64,000 bases of DNA from Porticoccus hydrocarbonoclasticus MCTG13d (GCF_000744735.1 NZ_JQMM01000001.1:1-64000); one strand, 5' to 3'; positions 9,428-19,777 are shown, counted from the first letter of the stretch. Notes: generated by a model from the sequence alone, not told the origin. Numbers and translations are program-made.

Positions 9428-10183
9428 TTAAAAGTGTTGGTCCAGATAGCGTTTTGCCAGGGTCGCCGCGTTATCATTGCCCGCGGCGGAGGCTTCCAAC
9501 AGGGATTTGGCTTTTACTTTATCGCCCATCAGGAAATATACCTGACCGAGCTTGAAAGCGGCGTCAGAAGCTTTACGGTTCGCTGGATACTGTTCTACCA
9601 CGGCAGAGAAAGCCTGACGGGCAGCATCGAGATCATTTTGTAGCAGATAAATTTCACCTAGCCAGTAATGCGCATTGGCCACCAGCTTGCCATCTGGATA
9701 ATCGGTGAGATGTTTTTTAAAAAGGGCAATGGCATCTTCAGTTTTACCCGCTTTTAACTGGTCATAGGCATTGCTGTAGTGCTTTGCTTCATCTGTACCG
9801 GAATTGACACTTTCGGCAGCGGGACTGTTAGCAGAGGGGCTATCAGCGCGACTTGGGGTGGGGGTCACCGACGAGTCACCAGCTGCAATAGCACTGAGCC
9901 GCCGATCAAGGTCCATGTAGTCGTCGAGCTGACGGGATTTCAATTGACGGATTTCATGGCTCAATTCTTCCACCATACCACGCAGGGTTCGAACTTCTTC
10001 CTGCAACATTTGCATCTGGTATTGAACTCCCCCATTAAAGGTGGATGTCTGGGCAGGTGGGTCAGGGACAGCCCTGGGAGATGCAACTTGGGGCTGGCTG
10101 CCCAGTTCAGAGACGGGCGCAGCGGCAAAACCAAAGATGGGCAGGAGAGAGAAAAGAATAATACCAATTGCAGTCACACGCAT
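9428..10183 (-). CDS. cpoB: Tol-Pal-associated cell division coordinator
   Basis: A periplasmic protein of 251 residues (E. coli CpoB/YbgF 263). It has a signal peptide (MRVTAIGIILFSLLPIFGFA), then a trimerising coiled coil (YQMQMLQEEVRTLRGMVEELSHEIRQLK, about residues 55-100, given here as YQMQMLQEEVRTLRGM onward), a low-complexity Ser/Pro linker, and three TPR-like repeats to the C-terminus. CpoB links outer-membrane constriction by Tol-Pal with septal peptidoglycan synthesis by PBP1B. It is the last tol gene in the operon. A perfect hairpin at 10239-10256 lies between pal and this gene and could modulate read-through. Confidence 0.92.
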   Translation of the reverse strand: MRVTAIGIILFSLLPIFGFAAAPVSELGSQPQVASPRAVPDPPAQTSTFNGGVQYQMQMLQEEVRTLRGMVEELSHEIRQLKSRQLDDYMDLDRRLSAIAAGDSSVTPTPSRADSPSANSPAAESVNSGTDEAKHYSNAYDQLKAGKTEDAIALFKKHLTDYPDGKLVANAHYWLGEIYLLQNDLDAARQAFSAVVEQYPANRKASDAAFKLGQVYFLMGDKVKAKSLLEASAAGNDNAATLAKRYLDQHF

Positions 10184-10238
10184 GGGGATATCCTCTACCG
10201 ACGGTACGGAAAAACGCTACACTGGAATGGCAATACGC

Positions 10239-10256
10239 CCGGTGTTTGAACACCGG
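10239..10256 (-). promoter_or_regulatory. Hairpin in the pal-cpoB intergenic gap
   Basis: Seven-base-pair arms CCGGTGT/ACACCGG enclose a TTGA (or TCAA) tetraloop. No T-run follows on either strand, so it is not a classical terminator. It may stabilise mRNA or act as an attenuator between pal and cpoB. Confidence 0.35.
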
Positions 10257-10293
10257 ACGTTTGCAAAAAACAGCAACAGCGCCTGGGGCGCGA

Positions 10294-10803
10294 TTACTTC
10301 ATTTCTACGCGACGATTCAACGCCCAAGCAGTTTCATTGCTATCCAGGGAAGCGGGGCTTTCCTCACCATAGCTGATCACTTCCAGCAAATTGCCATTCA
10401 CACCCTCGGAAATCAGGAAATCGCGAACGGCATTGGCGCGACGCTCACCCAGCGCCATGTTGTATTCGCGTGTCCCGCGCTCGTCAGCATGGCCTTCCAG
10501 ACGAACATTGACTGGATTGGCACGCAACCATTCTGCATGGAGACGCAACGCAGCGGTGGCTTCAGCATTGAGAACAGCACGATCAAACTCGAAGTAGAAA
10601 ACCCGCGGCACAGCTGTATCCGTACCCAGTGTCGTGGCAGTAACGCCTTCAGTTGATACTGAACCTGTAGACACTTGACTACTTGGCACCGACGTACCGG
10701 CACTCGCTGTATCAGTTGTATCAGTACCGGTTGAGGAACAGCCCGATAACAGCGCCATCACAACGGTAACCAAAGCGCCGTATTTGAGCAGTTGATTATT
10801 CAT
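10294..10803 (-). CDS. pal: Peptidoglycan-associated lipoprotein
   Basis: An outer-membrane lipoprotein of 169 residues that binds peptidoglycan and TolB. The lipobox LLSGC places the lipidated cysteine at about residue 22. A Ser/Thr-rich linker is followed by an OmpA-like domain with the peptidoglycan-binding signature NVRLEGHADERGTREYNMAL and the C-terminal NRRVEM. Upstream of the ATG, reading leftward, is AGGAG with an 8-nt spacing. It sits between tolB and cpoB in the normal operon order. Confidence 0.97.
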   Translation of the reverse strand: MNNQLLKYGALVTVVMALLSGCSSTGTDTTDTASAGTSVPSSQVSTGSVSTEGVTATTLGTDTAVPRVFYFEFDRAVLNAEATAALRLHAEWLRANPVNVRLEGHADERGTREYNMALGERRANAVRDFLISEGVNGNLLEVISYGEESPASLDSNETAWALNRRVEMK

Positions 10804-10836
10804 TTCTTTCTCCTGTAATTAAATAATGTAGCTTGT

Positions 10837-12123
10837 TTATTTTGGTGACCAGGCAGGCTCTCGGACATCGCCGACAGTTGCTGGCAGTAAAAATTTCACA
10901 CCCGCATCCAGCGAAACAGCTGCCAGTACTCCCTTGCTGCCTTGTTTGGTTGCGTAAATCAACATAGCACCATTCGGGGCAACTGTAGGGGATTCATCCA
11001 GATACGTTTGTGTTAAAACTCTCAGGTCGCCCGTAACCAGGTCCTGTGAAGCGATATGAAAATCGCCTTTATCGCGGTGCACCATAACTAAAGTGCGCCC
11101 ATCAGGAGCAAGTCTTGGTCTGGCATTGTACGACCCTGCGAAGGTTAAGCGTTCTACCTGTCCGCTGGCAATGGTTAACTTATAAATTTGTGGCGCTCCG
11201 CCCCTATCTGAGGTAAAAATCAGTGATTTTCCGTCCGGCGTCCAGTTTGGTTCGGTATCAATCGCAAAATGCGTGGTCATGCGGATAAATTTTCGCGTCA
11301 TCAAATCAAGCGTATAAAGTTCAGGGTTGCCGTCTTTTGATAAGACCAGAGCCAGTTTTCGACCATCGGGTGACCAGGCGGGTGCGCCGTTGAGCCCCCG
11401 GAAATTGGTCAACTGCTCGCGGGCAGCCGTGGCAAGATTTTGACGAAAAATGGCCGGCCGTCCTGTTTCAAAAGAGACGTACACCAACTCCTTTGCATCC
11501 GGGGACCAGGCCGGCGACATGATCGGCTCGTCTGATGCCAACAGCAAACGTTCTCTGGCACCATCCGCATCAGACACCATCAGGCGAAATGACATTTTTC
11601 CGTTCTTGGGAATGGCACTCACGTAGGCAATGCGGGTAGAGAAAGCACCGGGGATACCGGTGATAGTTTCATACACCTGATCGCTGATGTGGTGAGCGAT
11701 ATCTCGCAACTGTGCAGCCTTTCCATCCACCGCCTTGGTAAACAGCTTGCGGCCTCCAGCCACCTCCATAAGGCTGAACGTCACCTTGTAACTGCCCCCC
11801 TGATCAGTCACGTCGCCAACCACCAGGTATTCTGCACCCAGAACCCGCCAGTCACGCAAGTAGACATCATTCTCACGGGCGGGAAATGACAACATGTTTT
11901 GCCGGGGTATCGAATTGAACAGGCCACTGCGATCCAGATCCGCCGAAACGATGTTACTGATATCTTCAGGCAGCGCCCGACCGCCGAGCGTCATCGGTGA
12001 AATGGCGATACGGGTCGGATTGTCAACGCCTTGGGTAATTTCGATGGTGAATTCAGCAAATGCTGACGGCAGCCAGCACGCCATAAACACGCACAAACTT
12101 AGTAGAAACCCGGTTTTCCTCAC
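10837..12123 (-). CDS. tolB: Tol-Pal system beta-propeller protein
   Basis: A periplasmic protein of 428 residues (E. coli 430). It has a signal peptide ending about residue 23 (WLPSAFA), an N-terminal domain with the TolA-box region ([18 protein letters not shown]), and a C-terminal six-bladed propeller seen as repeated [24 protein letters not shown] and EPAWSPK blocks. TolB shuttles between TolA and Pal to relocalise Pal to the division site. It begins 3 nt after the tolA stop. Confidence 0.97.
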   Translation of the reverse strand: MRKTGFLLSLCVFMACWLPSAFAEFTIEITQGVDNPTRIAISPMTLGGRALPEDISNIVSADLDRSGLFNSIPRQNMLSFPARENDVYLRDWRVLGAEYLVVGDVTDQGGSYKVTFSLMEVAGGRKLFTKAVDGKAAQLRDIAHHISDQVYETITGIPGAFSTRIAYVSAIPKNGKMSFRLMVSDADGARERLLLASDEPIMSPAWSPDAKELVYVSFETGRPAIFRQNLATAAREQLTNFRGLNGAPAWSPDGRKLALVLSKDGNPELYTLDLMTRKFIRMTTHFAIDTEPNWTPDGKSLIFTSDRGGAPQIYKLTIASGQVERLTFAGSYNARPRLAPDGRTLVMVHRDKGDFHIASQDLVTGDLRVLTQTYLDESPTVAPNGAMLIYATKQGSKGVLAAVSLDAGVKFLLPATVGDVREPAWSPK

Positions 12124-12126
12124 TGT

Positions 12127-12846
12127 TTATAACCTCAAATCATCTGGTCTGAAAATTAATGGCAATTTACGAAAATAAGTCTCGAACACCTTCGGCGGCA
12201 GTTCCTTTAACTTTTCGAACCGGCCCACTTTAAGCACCGCCTGTACGGCAGAACGATCAAACGCCTCATTACCGCTGGATCTGACAATATCAACACGAAC
12301 TACCTGCCCATTGGGCAACAGTTGCACCAGCAACTCAACCTCCATATCGCGACGGGAATTGAGTGGACGATTCCAGTTGGCGGCCAGACGCTCAAAAATG
12401 TAATCCGCGTAACTGCTGGCCAACTCCTCATCGTTCGCGGCCGCCAAAAATGCCTCTTCCTCGGCCAGGGCACTGGCCAGTGCCTGTTCAAGTTGCTGCT
12501 TATCTATTTGCGGCTTGGGCTCTGGTTGCGGTTCCGGTTTTGGCGCGGGTTTGGGTTCCGGTTTTGGCGCAGGCTTCGGCGCTGGCTTGGGCTTGGGCTT
12601 AGGAGCCGGTTTCGGGGTCGGTTTGGGAGCCGGCTTGGGTGCCGCTTTAGGCACCGGGGGCTTCGGTTTGGGTTTGGCCTTTTCCTCCAGCTTGAGCAAC
12701 GTTGCCTGAACATATTTCGGCTGGGTAATTTTTCGTTGTTTCCTCTCCGGCTCCCAATGCACTACCATCAGCGCCACCATGCAAGCATGCAACAGCAGGC
12801 TCACCAAAACGGCAACGGTAAACGAGGAGACTTTGCCGGAGAACAC
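12127..12846 (-). CDS. tolA: TolA, short form with a Pro-Lys-rich spacer
   Basis: An inner-membrane protein whose single N-terminal helix (FTVAVLVSLLLHACMVALMV) carries the SHLS-like LLLHA element that contacts TolQR. The middle (about residues 50-115) is a Pro/Lys/Ala repeat (PKPAPKP units) in place of the long helical domain II of E. coli. The C-terminal domain (about 140-239) contains YADYIFERLAANWNRP and the TonB-like SGNEAFDRSAVQAVLKV. At 239 residues it is much shorter than E. coli TolA (421). It transmits proton-motive force from TolQR to TolB and Pal. Confidence 0.93.
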   Translation of the reverse strand: MFSGKVSSFTVAVLVSLLLHACMVALMVVHWEPERKQRKITQPKYVQATLLKLEEKAKPKPKPPVPKAAPKPAPKPTPKPAPKPKPKPAPKPAPKPEPKPAPKPEPQPEPKPQIDKQQLEQALASALAEEEAFLAAANDEELASSYADYIFERLAANWNRPLNSRRDMEVELLVQLLPNGQVVRVDIVRSSGNEAFDRSAVQAVLKVGRFEKLKELPPKVFETYFRKLPLIFRPDDLRL

Positions 12847-12851
12847 GGTAG

Positions 12852-13289
12852 CTAGTTTTTCCCTGGCGGCGGCTCGGTGACCAGCCCGACAGAGGGCGCA
12901 CCGGCATTCTGCAACTCACTCATCAACCTGACCACAGTGCCATAATCCACTTTTGCATCACCCCAGACCAGCACGGGCGTCTTCGGCTGCACACCCATCA
13001 CCTTCTGCACTTTTTCAATAATAGAGGTGAGTGGCTCTTCAATATTCTTGCCGTTGCCGAGGTCCAGATAGTAAGTCCCATCGGCTTTCACAGAGACAAT
13101 GAGGGGTTCCAGATCCTTGTCATCAAGCGGTGCGGACGGGGCCTGTGGCAGCTCCACCTTGACCCCCTGCATCAACATGGGGGCTGTCACCATAAAGACA
13201 ATCAACAATACCAGCATCACATCAATGTAGGGCACTACATTGATTTCAGCCACCAGCCGCCTTTTATGTTTAGGAGTTCGGATAGCCAT
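12852..13289 (-). CDS. tolR: Tol-Pal proton channel subunit TolR
   Basis: A protein of 145 residues with one N-terminal membrane helix containing the essential proton-carrying Asp23 (INVVPYIDVMLVLLIVFMV), at exactly the E. coli position. The periplasmic domain follows and ends in a Pro-rich tail. Together with TolQ it forms the ion-driven motor that energises TolA. Its start overlaps the tolQ stop by one base, consistent with coupled translation. Confidence 0.97.
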   Translation of the reverse strand: MAIRTPKHKRRLVAEINVVPYIDVMLVLLIVFMVTAPMLMQGVKVELPQAPSAPLDDKDLEPLIVSVKADGTYYLDLGNGKNIEEPLTSIIEKVQKVMGVQPKTPVLVWGDAKVDYGTVVRLMSELQNAGAPSVGLVTEPPPGKN

Positions 13290-13960
13290 TAACCGTGTAC
13301 CCGACGGTGCAGAATACTGGAAAATTCCTCGGCAAAGGTTTGATAACCGCTGTAGATACTATCCGCCGACGCTGAATAGCGATTGTAGGCCAGCACCGCC
13401 GGAATCGCGGCAAACAGGCCCATGGCGGTGGCAATCAAGGCTTCAGAGATACCCGGCGCAACCGTAGCCAGGGTGGCCTGCTGTACCGTTGCCAGTCCGC
13501 GAAAGGAGTTCATGATCCCCCAGACGGTGCCAAACAAACCGATGTAGGGACTCACCGACGCAACGCTGGCCAGAAAGGGTAAATTCCGATTGAGTCGCTC
13601 CTCCTCCCGGGACAGGGCAATTCGCATGGATCGCTCAGTGCCTTCGATGACCGTATCCGCATCAACATTAGCCTGCTGGGCCAGGCGGTTGAACTCGCGG
13701 AAGCCCGCACGGAATACACTCGCCAAGCCCTCGGCGGCACCTCTGCCACCAATATCCGTATAGAGCTGATTAAGGTCTACTCCGGACCAGAAGTTATCCT
13801 CGAATTTGCGCAGATTGATCCCCGCATTTCTCAGGTATAGCCCCCGTTGGATGATCATTACCCAGGAGACGATCGAAGCAAAAAATAACAGTGCCATGAC
13901 AAATTGCACGAGCAGGGAAGCATCGGCAATCAGACTCCAGAGTGATAATTGTTCGGTCAC
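13289..13960 (-). CDS. tolQ: Tol-Pal proton channel subunit TolQ
   Basis: An inner-membrane protein of 223 residues, homologous to ExbB and MotA, with three membrane spans: about 15-38 (LLVQFVMALLFFASIVSWVMI), around 125-150 and around 165-190. The conserved segments PYIGLFGTVWGIMNSF and EALIATAMGLFAAIPAVLAYN line the proton path. It starts 21 nt after ybgC on the same strand and heads the tolQRAB part of the operon. Confidence 0.97.
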   Translation of the reverse strand: MTEQLSLWSLIADASLLVQFVMALLFFASIVSWVMIIQRGLYLRNAGINLRKFEDNFWSGVDLNQLYTDIGGRGAAEGLASVFRAGFREFNRLAQQANVDADTVIEGTERSMRIALSREEERLNRNLPFLASVASVSPYIGLFGTVWGIMNSFRGLATVQQATLATVAPGISEALIATAMGLFAAIPAVLAYNRYSASADSIYSGYQTFAEEFSSILHRRVHG

Positions 13961-13981
13961 CAGGTAACTCCTGTTTTCTTG

Positions 13982-14383
13982 TTAAATAGCGGCTTGCAAT
14001 GTTTGCAACATCTCGGCCGGGATGGCCGTGGGTCGCTTCGTTTGATGATTGATGCAGGCCGCTTTCACGACCCCTTCGACCAGAACCTGCTCATCCCTCA
14101 GCACTTTTTGGGCGATGGTGAATGAAGTTCTGCTCACGGCGACCAGTTTTGCCGTGGCAATTACCTGGTCATCCAATACTGCCGGTTGCCGGTACTTCAA
14201 TTCCACCGAACAGACCACAAACTGCATGCCCTCAAACAGCGCCGGCTTGTCATAACCCAACGACCGCATCAGCTCAGTGCGGGCGCGCTCAAGGTACTTC
14301 AGATAATTGGCGTAGTAGACAATCCCGCCCGCGTCGGTGTCTTCCACATACACACGGATCGGTAGACAATATTCGCTGGTCAT
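13982..14383 (-). CDS. ybgC: Acyl-CoA thioesterase of the Tol-Pal operon
   Basis: A hotdog-fold 4-hydroxybenzoyl-CoA thioesterase-like protein of 133 residues. The active-site region [20 protein letters not shown] contains the catalytic Asp and the HxxY-equivalent pocket of YbgC. Substrates in relatives are short-chain or malonyl acyl-CoA. Its start overlaps the ruvB stop in an ATGA arrangement, so ruvCAB and ybgC-tol are probably read as one unit. Confidence 0.94.
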   Translation of the reverse strand: MTSEYCLPIRVYVEDTDAGGIVYYANYLKYLERARTELMRSLGYDKPALFEGMQFVVCSVELKYRQPAVLDDQVIATAKLVAVSRTSFTIAQKVLRDEQVLVEGVVKAACINHQTKRPTAIPAEMLQTLQAAI

Positions 14384-15417
14384 TTCTCCATGAAATCCAG
14401 TTGTTGGTCAATTTTTTGTGGACTTTTCAGACCGAAGTGCTGGTAGGCAAGGTTTGTAACCATTCGACCCCGAGTGGTTCTCATCAAGTATCCCTGCTGG
14501 ATCAGAAACGGTTCCAGTACGTCCTCGATCGTTCCCCGCTCTTCGCTGATCGCGGCGGCCAGACTGTCCACCCCCACAGGTCCCCCATCAAACTTCTGCA
14601 TGATGGTTAACATCAGCCGTCGATCCATATGATCAAAACCATTGGCATCCACATTGAGCATATTCAATGCCTGATCGGCCACCTCCGCACTGATCTTTCC
14701 ATCTGCCTTGATCTCGGCATAGTCCCTGACCCGACGCAACAGGCGATTGGCTATTCTGGGTGTACCCCTCGCTCGGCGGGCAATCTCCATAGCGCCCTGT
14801 TGTCCCATGGCCACACCGAGAATATCCGCAGAGCGCGCGACAATCGTGCTCAACTCATCCACTGAGTAAAACTCGAGGCGCTGTACGATACCAAAACGAT
14901 CGCGCAACGGCGACGTGAGTAACCCCGCCCGGGTCGTTGCACCAACAAGGGTAAAGGGTGGCAAGTCCAGCTTGATGGAACGTGCAGCAGGCCCTTCACC
15001 GATCATGATATCCAGCTGGTAGTCTTCCATAGCTGGATAGATAACCTCTTCCACCACGGGACTCAGACGATGAATCTCGTCAATGAACAACACGTCCCCC
15101 GGCTCCAGGTTGGTCATCAGAGCCGCCAGATCACCAGCTTTCTCCAGCACCGGGCCAGAGGTGGTTTTCAGATCCACACCCATCTCATTGGCAATGATAT
15201 GGGCCAGCGTGGTCTTGCCCAGACCCGGGGGGCCAAATACCAGCGTGTGGTCCAGTGGTTCACCGCGCCTGCGTGCGGCACCGATAAATATTTCCATCTG
15301 CTCACGAACCGCCTGCTGCCCGACGTAGTCGGCCAGACTCAGAGGACGAATCGCACGATCAAAGCGCTCCTCCTGGACGGAAGCTTCTGGGGAGATAAGA
15401 CGATCATTCTCAATCAT
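14380..15417 (-). CDS. ruvB: Holliday junction branch migration ATPase RuvB
   Basis: A hexameric AAA+ motor of 345 residues. Walker A is [13 protein letters not shown] at about residues 66-78, Walker B is [12 protein letters not shown], and sensor 1 follows in the LVGATTRAG block. The C-terminal winged-helix domain ends [15 protein letters not shown], which contacts DNA. It works with RuvA to drive branch migration and lies downstream of ruvC and ruvA, 23 nt after the ruvA stop. Confidence 0.98.
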   Translation of the reverse strand: MIENDRLISPEASVQEERFDRAIRPLSLADYVGQQAVREQMEIFIGAARRRGEPLDHTLVFGPPGLGKTTLAHIIANEMGVDLKTTSGPVLEKAGDLAALMTNLEPGDVLFIDEIHRLSPVVEEVIYPAMEDYQLDIMIGEGPAARSIKLDLPPFTLVGATTRAGLLTSPLRDRFGIVQRLEFYSVDELSTIVARSADILGVAMGQQGAMEIARRARGTPRIANRLLRRVRDYAEIKADGKISAEVADQALNMLNVDANGFDHMDRRLMLTIMQKFDGGPVGVDSLAAAISEERGTIEDVLEPFLIQQGYLMRTTRGRMVTNLAYQHFGLKSPQKIDQQLDFMEK

Positions 15418-15440
15418 GGGCGCAGTATATCTTGCACGGG

Positions 15441-16043
15441 CTAGCTTTTAACCATGCTTTTCAGGGCAAGGCGAATCAATTCCTGACTGGATTGCCCTTC
15501 GCTGGCTACGGCCGTTATCATCCGAGCCGCCTCCTGGGGCTTGTAACCCAGTGCAATCAGTGCACTCTCGGCCTCCCTGACCGTATCGGTTTGTCGTCCT
15601 GCCTGGCCAGTGAGGGAGAAGTCCGCCGAATCGGTGGAAAAATGGTTGAGGCGATCCCGCATTTCCACGATCAGACGCTCGGCTGTTTTTTTGCCGATGC
15701 CGGGTAATCGCACCAGGGTCGCGGTATCGTTATGCTGCACTGAATGGGCGAAATCAGCTGCCGTCATTCCGGATAAAATGGCCAGCGCCATTTTCGGCCC
15801 CACGCCACTGACTCTGATCAGGCTGCGAAATAACTCGCGCTCGACAGTATCGGCAAAACCGTAAAGTTGCTGTACATCCTCCCGTACCACAAAGTGCGTA
15901 TGGAGGGTCACCGTCTGGCCCGGTACCGGCAAGTCAAAAAATGTATTGAGCGACACCAATACTTCGTAGCCGACACCCTGCACATCAATCAGCAGTTCCG
16001 GCGCCTTGCGCTCCAGTAATGTGCCATGAATTCTTCCGATCAC
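15441..16043 (-). CDS. ruvA: Holliday junction binding protein RuvA
   Basis: A 200-residue protein (E. coli 203). It has an OB-fold N-terminal domain beginning [20 protein letters not shown], a helix-hairpin-helix region ([19 protein letters not shown] and [19 protein letters not shown]) that grips the junction, and a flexible linker leading to domain III ([16 protein letters not shown]), which binds RuvB. It lies 33 nt downstream of ruvC. Confidence 0.98.
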   Translation of the reverse strand: MIGRIHGTLLERKAPELLIDVQGVGYEVLVSLNTFFDLPVPGQTVTLHTHFVVREDVQQLYGFADTVERELFRSLIRVSGVGPKMALAILSGMTAADFAHSVQHNDTATLVRLPGIGKKTAERLIVEMRDRLNHFSTDSADFSLTGQAGRQTDTVREAESALIALGYKPQEAARMITAVASEGQSSQELIRLALKSMVKS

Positions 16044-16076
16044 CTCGCAATTCCTCTCTTTATAGGACTCGCCATA

Positions 16077-16595
16077 TTATTTATACCGCCCCCTGGCATA
16101 ACGAACATCGGGGGGCAATCCAGCCGTGGTACGGATTGTTTGCGCGTGGCAGAGCGCCACTGCAAGCGCGTCTGCGGCATCCTCAGAAGGCACCGAAGGC
16201 AACTTCAGCAGTCGTGTGACCATATGCTGCACCTGCTCCTTGCCAGCCGCGCCACTGCCAACCACCGACTGCTTGACTGACCGCGCAGCATACTCAGCCA
16301 CCGACAACCCCGCGGCAACACCCGCCACAATGGCTGCGCCACGGGCCTGCCCGAGCTTCAGCGCAGCCCTGGGATCACGGGCAAAGAAAACATCCTCAAT
16401 GGCCATTGTCTCAGGATGGTGCTCTTCGATAATGCAGGAAAGACTCTCAAAGATCACTTTGAGACGCTCCGGAAGCGCGCCATCCGGCAGGCGGATAATG
16501 CCACTGGCAACATACTCGGCGCGGGAACCAACGGCGTTGACAAGGCCAAAACCGGTCTTTCTCGAACCCGGGTCTATACCGAGAATCAGTGTCAT
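16077..16595 (-). CDS. ruvC: Holliday junction resolvase RuvC
   Basis: A 172-residue endonuclease (E. coli 173). The acidic catalytic residues are visible in [15 protein letters not shown] (Asp7), MAIEDVFFA (Glu near 66) and the C-terminal [14 protein letters not shown] block. It cleaves Holliday junctions at 5'-A/TTTG/C-type sites in the family. It is the first gene of ruvCAB here and is preceded 18 nt upstream by a LexA-box match, so the whole operon is probably SOS-inducible. Confidence 0.98.
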   Translation of the reverse strand: MTLILGIDPGSRKTGFGLVNAVGSRAEYVASGIIRLPDGALPERLKVIFESLSCIIEEHHPETMAIEDVFFARDPRAALKLGQARGAAIVAGVAAGLSVAEYAARSVKQSVVGSGAAGKEQVQHMVTRLLKLPSVPSEDAADALAVALCHAQTIRTTAGLPPDVRYARGRYK

Positions 16596-16612
16596 GTGAA
16601 TCGCCCGAAATA

Positions 16613-16628
16613 CTGTATATTGTCACAG
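16613..16628 (-). promoter_or_regulatory. LexA (SOS) box upstream of ruvCAB
   Basis: CTGTATATTGTCACAG fits the gammaproteobacterial CTGT-N8-ACAG LexA consensus and lies 17 nt upstream of the ruvC start. Control of ruvAB by LexA is established in E. coli; here the operator precedes ruvC. Confidence 0.8.
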
Positions 16629-16684
16629 TATCCTAATCGCTTGAAAAAACAAGAGCCAGCGGCTCCATCGTCACTGCACCCACT

Positions 16685-16716
16685 AAAAAAGGCGGCTGTT
16701 GCCAGCCGCCTTTTTT
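16685..16716. terminator. Bidirectional terminator between the alanine-rich gene and ruvC
   Basis: An eight-base-pair GGCGGCTG/CAGCCGCC stem with a TTGC loop is flanked by A6 and T6. It lies 18 nt past the stop of the leftward gene at 16735-17046 and before the ruvC promoter region, so it insulates the SOS operon. Confidence 0.85.
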
Positions 16717-16734
16717 GCGTTCACACAACAACTT

Positions 16735-17046
16735 TTATTTGGTTTCCTCATCTGCCGATTCAGCGGGAGCTGCTCCTGCAGGTGTTTCATCAGCAGGCGC
16801 TTCCTCTGCCACAGCCTCTTCTACTGGAGCTGCCTCTGCCGGGGCTTCCTCAGCAGGAGCTTCTTCAACAACCGCCTCTTCTACCGGCGCGGGTTTTGCG
16901 ACTGCCTGCTTGACGACACCCGCGGCGACCAGAATGCTGACTTTTTCGTCACCATTAATGATCTTCTTGTCAGCGCCTTCAACGGCATAGCGACCTGAGC
17001 GTTTTTGATAAATGGTGTACTCGTCAGTTTTCTGAAGTACTTTCAT
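16735..17046 (-). CDS. Small protein with an Ala/Glu/Pro-rich tail
   Basis: 103 residues. The first ~48 form a compact region (MKVLQKTDEYTIYQKRSGRY, then a segment with KKIINGDEKVSILVAAGVV). This is followed by about 50 residues of acidic Ala-Pro-Glu repeats (EEAPAEEAPAEAAP type), probably disordered. I place the start at 17046 because AGGAGA lies 7 nt upstream; a longer reading frame adds 16 residues without such a site. No signal peptide or membrane span is seen. I do not recognise a function, although similar small proteins next to yebC occur in pseudomonads as far as I recall. It has its own terminator. Confidence 0.75.
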   Translation of the reverse strand: MKVLQKTDEYTIYQKRSGRYAVEGADKKIINGDEKVSILVAAGVVKQAVAKPAPVEEAVVEEAPAEEAPAEAAPVEEAVAEEAPADETPAGAAPAESADEETK

Positions 17047-17123
17047 CCTGTCTCTCCTGTGATTACTCGTTCTGTTAACAATATCGGGATACACCCGGGT
17101 TTACTCTCTGGCCCAACCGATCA

Positions 17124-17870
17124 TCAGCCGAGCTCAGCCATCACCGACGCGGGAATATCCGCATTGGTATACACATTCTGCACATCATCCAGATCTTCCA
17201 GATGATCCACCAGCGCCAGCAATTTCTCCGCACCGTCCAGGTCAACCGGCACAGTAATGGATGCCAGCATCGTGACCTCTGCATTTTCCGGCTCAAGGCC
17301 AGCTCCCGACAGAGCTTCTTTGACTCCGCTGAAGTCTTCCCACGCGGTGAGCACGTCGATGGAACCATCGTCATTGGTCACCACATCTTCTGCGCCCGCT
17401 TCCAGGGCCACTTCGATTAAGCGGTTTTCATCAACCCCGGCGGGATAACTGATTTGACCAGTACGCTTAAACAGGTAGGCGACCGATCCGTCCGTGCCCA
17501 GATTGCCACCGCGCTTGGTGAATGCGTGGCGCACATCGGAAACCGTACGATTGCGGTTATCCGTCATACAGTCCACGAGAACGGCAATACCTCCGACACC
17601 ATAACCCTCGTAGGTCACCTCTTCATAATTGTCGCCTTCACCGGCACCCGCACCCCTGGCGATGGCTTTATCAATGGTGTCTCGCTTCATGTTATTACCG
17701 AGCGCCTTGTCCACTGCGGCGCGGAGCCGGGGGTTGTCCTCCGGCAGGGGCCCACCGGATTTTGCAGCCACAACCAGTTCACGAATCAGTTTGGTGAACA
17801 CCTTGCCGCGCTTGGCATCCTGCGCTGCCTTGCGGTGCTTGATATTGGCCCATTTGCTGTGACCTGCCAT
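17124..17870 (-). CDS. yebC: YebC/PmpR-family regulatory protein
   Basis: A 248-residue member of the YebC family, recognised from the N-terminus [20 protein letters not shown] and the conserved RNPRLR-like block [14 protein letters not shown] (here [17 protein letters not shown]). [20 protein letters not shown] and the acidic C-terminal domain are also present. Members have been described as transcriptional regulators (PmpR) and more recently as translation factors relieving ribosome stalling at proline stretches; which applies here is not visible. The gene order aspS-yebC-ruvC is common in gammaproteobacteria. Confidence 0.95.
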   Translation of the reverse strand: MAGHSKWANIKHRKAAQDAKRGKVFTKLIRELVVAAKSGGPLPEDNPRLRAAVDKALGNNMKRDTIDKAIARGAGAGEGDNYEEVTYEGYGVGGIAVLVDCMTDNRNRTVSDVRHAFTKRGGNLGTDGSVAYLFKRTGQISYPAGVDENRLIEVALEAGAEDVVTNDDGSIDVLTAWEDFSGVKEALSGAGLEPENAEVTMLASITVPVDLDGAEKLLALVDHLEDLDDVQNVYTNADIPASVMAELG

Positions 17871-17945
17871 AACAAAAATCTCCCATCCTTCCGAGCTGCA
17901 GTCGTTTTTTATCGTGTTGCACCGGTCAGCGCACTGCGGGATAGA

Positions 17946-19721
17946 TCAGCCATCCGCCGGTTTTTTCTCCCGCAAACGAATATTCAGTTCACGCAATTGC
18001 CGATTATCAACCCCACCCGGCGCATCGGTCATGACGCAGGCCGCTGTCTGGGTTTTCGGGAAAGCGATCACATCGCGAATCGAATGGCTGCCGGTCATCA
18101 ACATAATCAGCCGATCCAGACCAAACGCCAGCCCGCCATGGGGTGGACAACCAAATTTCAGGGCGTCGATCAGGAAACCGAATTTTTCATCCGCTTCTGC
18201 TTCACTGATACCCAGCACCTTAAAGACCGCATGCTGCATATCGGGGTTGTGGATACGGATCGAACCACCACCAAGCTCCGTGCCGTTCAACACCATATCG
18301 TAGGCAATCGACAGGGCTTTTTCCGGATCGGCCTCGAGCGTTTCCACCGAGCAGGCCGGTCGGGTAAAGGGATGATGCAGGGATGTCCAACCACCCTCTC
18401 CATCTTCTTCAAACATCGGGAAGTCGACCACCCACAACGGCGCCCACTGACAGGTGTAGAGATTCAGGTCTGCACCGAGTTTGCAGCGCAGGGCACCCAA
18501 AGCTTCGGTCACAACACGGTGGTTATCTGCACCAAAGAAAATCAGGTCGCCATTCTCCGCGGCGGTGCGATCAAGTATGGCGGCACGCACATCCAACGGC
18601 AGAAACTTGACGATCGGGGATTGCAGCCCCTCCTCCAGGTCTTCCCTGTTATTCACCTTGATGTAGGCCAGCCCCCGGGCACCATAAATACCGACAAACC
18701 TGGTGTAATCATCTATCTGCTTGCGACTGATCCCGTTGCCACCAGGTACCTTCAACGCCGTGACACGACCCTTTGGATCATTGGCTGGCCCGGAAAACAC
18801 CTTGAAATCCACCCCCGCCATCAGGTCCTTGATTTCCACTAGTTCAAGGGGAATCCGCAAATCCGGTTTATCGCTGCCATAGCGCATGATGGCTTCGCTG
18901 TGAGGCATGGAGGGAAAGTGGCCCAGATCCACCTCGAGCACTTCCTGGAAAACCGTGCGGATCATCTCCTCATTGATGGCCATGATCTCCGCTTCCGAGG
19001 TAAACGACATTTCCACATCAACCTGGGTAAATTCAGGCTGGCGGTCCGCCCGGAGATCTTCGTCACGGAAACATTTTGCGATCTGGTAATAACGGTCCAC
19101 GCCCGACACCATCAGCAACTGCTTGAACAACTGTGGCGACTGCGGCAGCGCAAAAAACTTGCCTTCGTGGGTGCGGCTCGGCACCAGGTAATCGCGGGCG
19201 CCCTCCGGCGTGGCCCGGGTCAGGATCGGGGTTTCAATATCCAGAAATCCCCGTTGATCGAGAAAGTTGCGAATAATATTGGTCACCCTGGAGCGGAACC
19301 GCATATTGCTGAGCATTTCCGGCCGGCGCAGGTCCAGATAGCGGTACTTGAGCCGCACTTCCTCGCCTACCTTGTTATGCTGATCCAGCGGGAAAGGCGG
19401 CGTTTCGGATGCATTCAGTATCTGCACAGCCAGACCATAAACTTCAATCTGGCCGGTGGCCATTTCAGGGTTGACGGTTTCGGGGGTTCTGGCGCGAACC
19501 CGACCAGTCACCTGCAGCACATATTCACTGCGAACCCGGTCGGCGAGGGCAAAATGCTCGCCGCAATCCGGATCAAACACGACCTGCACGATACCTTCAC
19601 GATCGCGCAAATCGACAAAGATCACACCCCCGTGGTCGCGTCGACGATCCACCCAACCGCACAGGGTGACTTCCTGATCAATGTGTTCGGCGCCGAGCAC
19701 ACCACAATAACTTGTCCGCAT
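17946..19721 (-). CDS. aspS: Aspartyl-tRNA synthetase
   Basis: A class IIb synthetase of 591 residues (E. coli 590). It has an N-terminal OB-fold anticodon-binding domain ([20 protein letters not shown]), then motif 2 ([19 protein letters not shown], read here as [20 protein letters not shown]), a GAD insertion around residues 290-420, and motif 3 ([12 protein letters not shown]). It charges tRNA-Asp in the cytoplasm and lies 56 nt downstream of the FmdB-type gene on the same strand. Confidence 0.98.
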   Translation of the reverse strand: MRTSYCGVLGAEHIDQEVTLCGWVDRRRDHGGVIFVDLRDREGIVQVVFDPDCGEHFALADRVRSEYVLQVTGRVRARTPETVNPEMATGQIEVYGLAVQILNASETPPFPLDQHNKVGEEVRLKYRYLDLRRPEMLSNMRFRSRVTNIIRNFLDQRGFLDIETPILTRATPEGARDYLVPSRTHEGKFFALPQSPQLFKQLLMVSGVDRYYQIAKCFRDEDLRADRQPEFTQVDVEMSFTSEAEIMAINEEMIRTVFQEVLEVDLGHFPSMPHSEAIMRYGSDKPDLRIPLELVEIKDLMAGVDFKVFSGPANDPKGRVTALKVPGGNGISRKQIDDYTRFVGIYGARGLAYIKVNNREDLEEGLQSPIVKFLPLDVRAAILDRTAAENGDLIFFGADNHRVVTEALGALRCKLGADLNLYTCQWAPLWVVDFPMFEEDGEGGWTSLHHPFTRPACSVETLEADPEKALSIAYDMVLNGTELGGGSIRIHNPDMQHAVFKVLGISEAEADEKFGFLIDALKFGCPPHGGLAFGLDRLIMLMTGSHSIRDVIAFPKTQTAACVMTDAPGGVDNRQLRELNIRLREKKPADG

Positions 19722-19777
19722 TATGTCTTCCCGTTGTTAATCGATGGAGGCCGGGCGGGGCTTCCAGTGGTATTGGT

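Noticed and set aside
12515-12709. Plus-strand open frame encoding a Gly-rich repeat protein opposite tolA
   Set aside because: It is the antisense image of the Pro/Lys repeat in tolA, which is highly periodic, and has no ribosome-binding site or independent support.
17454-18842. Long plus-strand open frame (about 460 codons) opposite yebC and aspS
   Set aside because: The strongly supported yebC and aspS genes occupy the opposite strand, and the frame shows no recognisable domain, so it is a GC-driven shadow.
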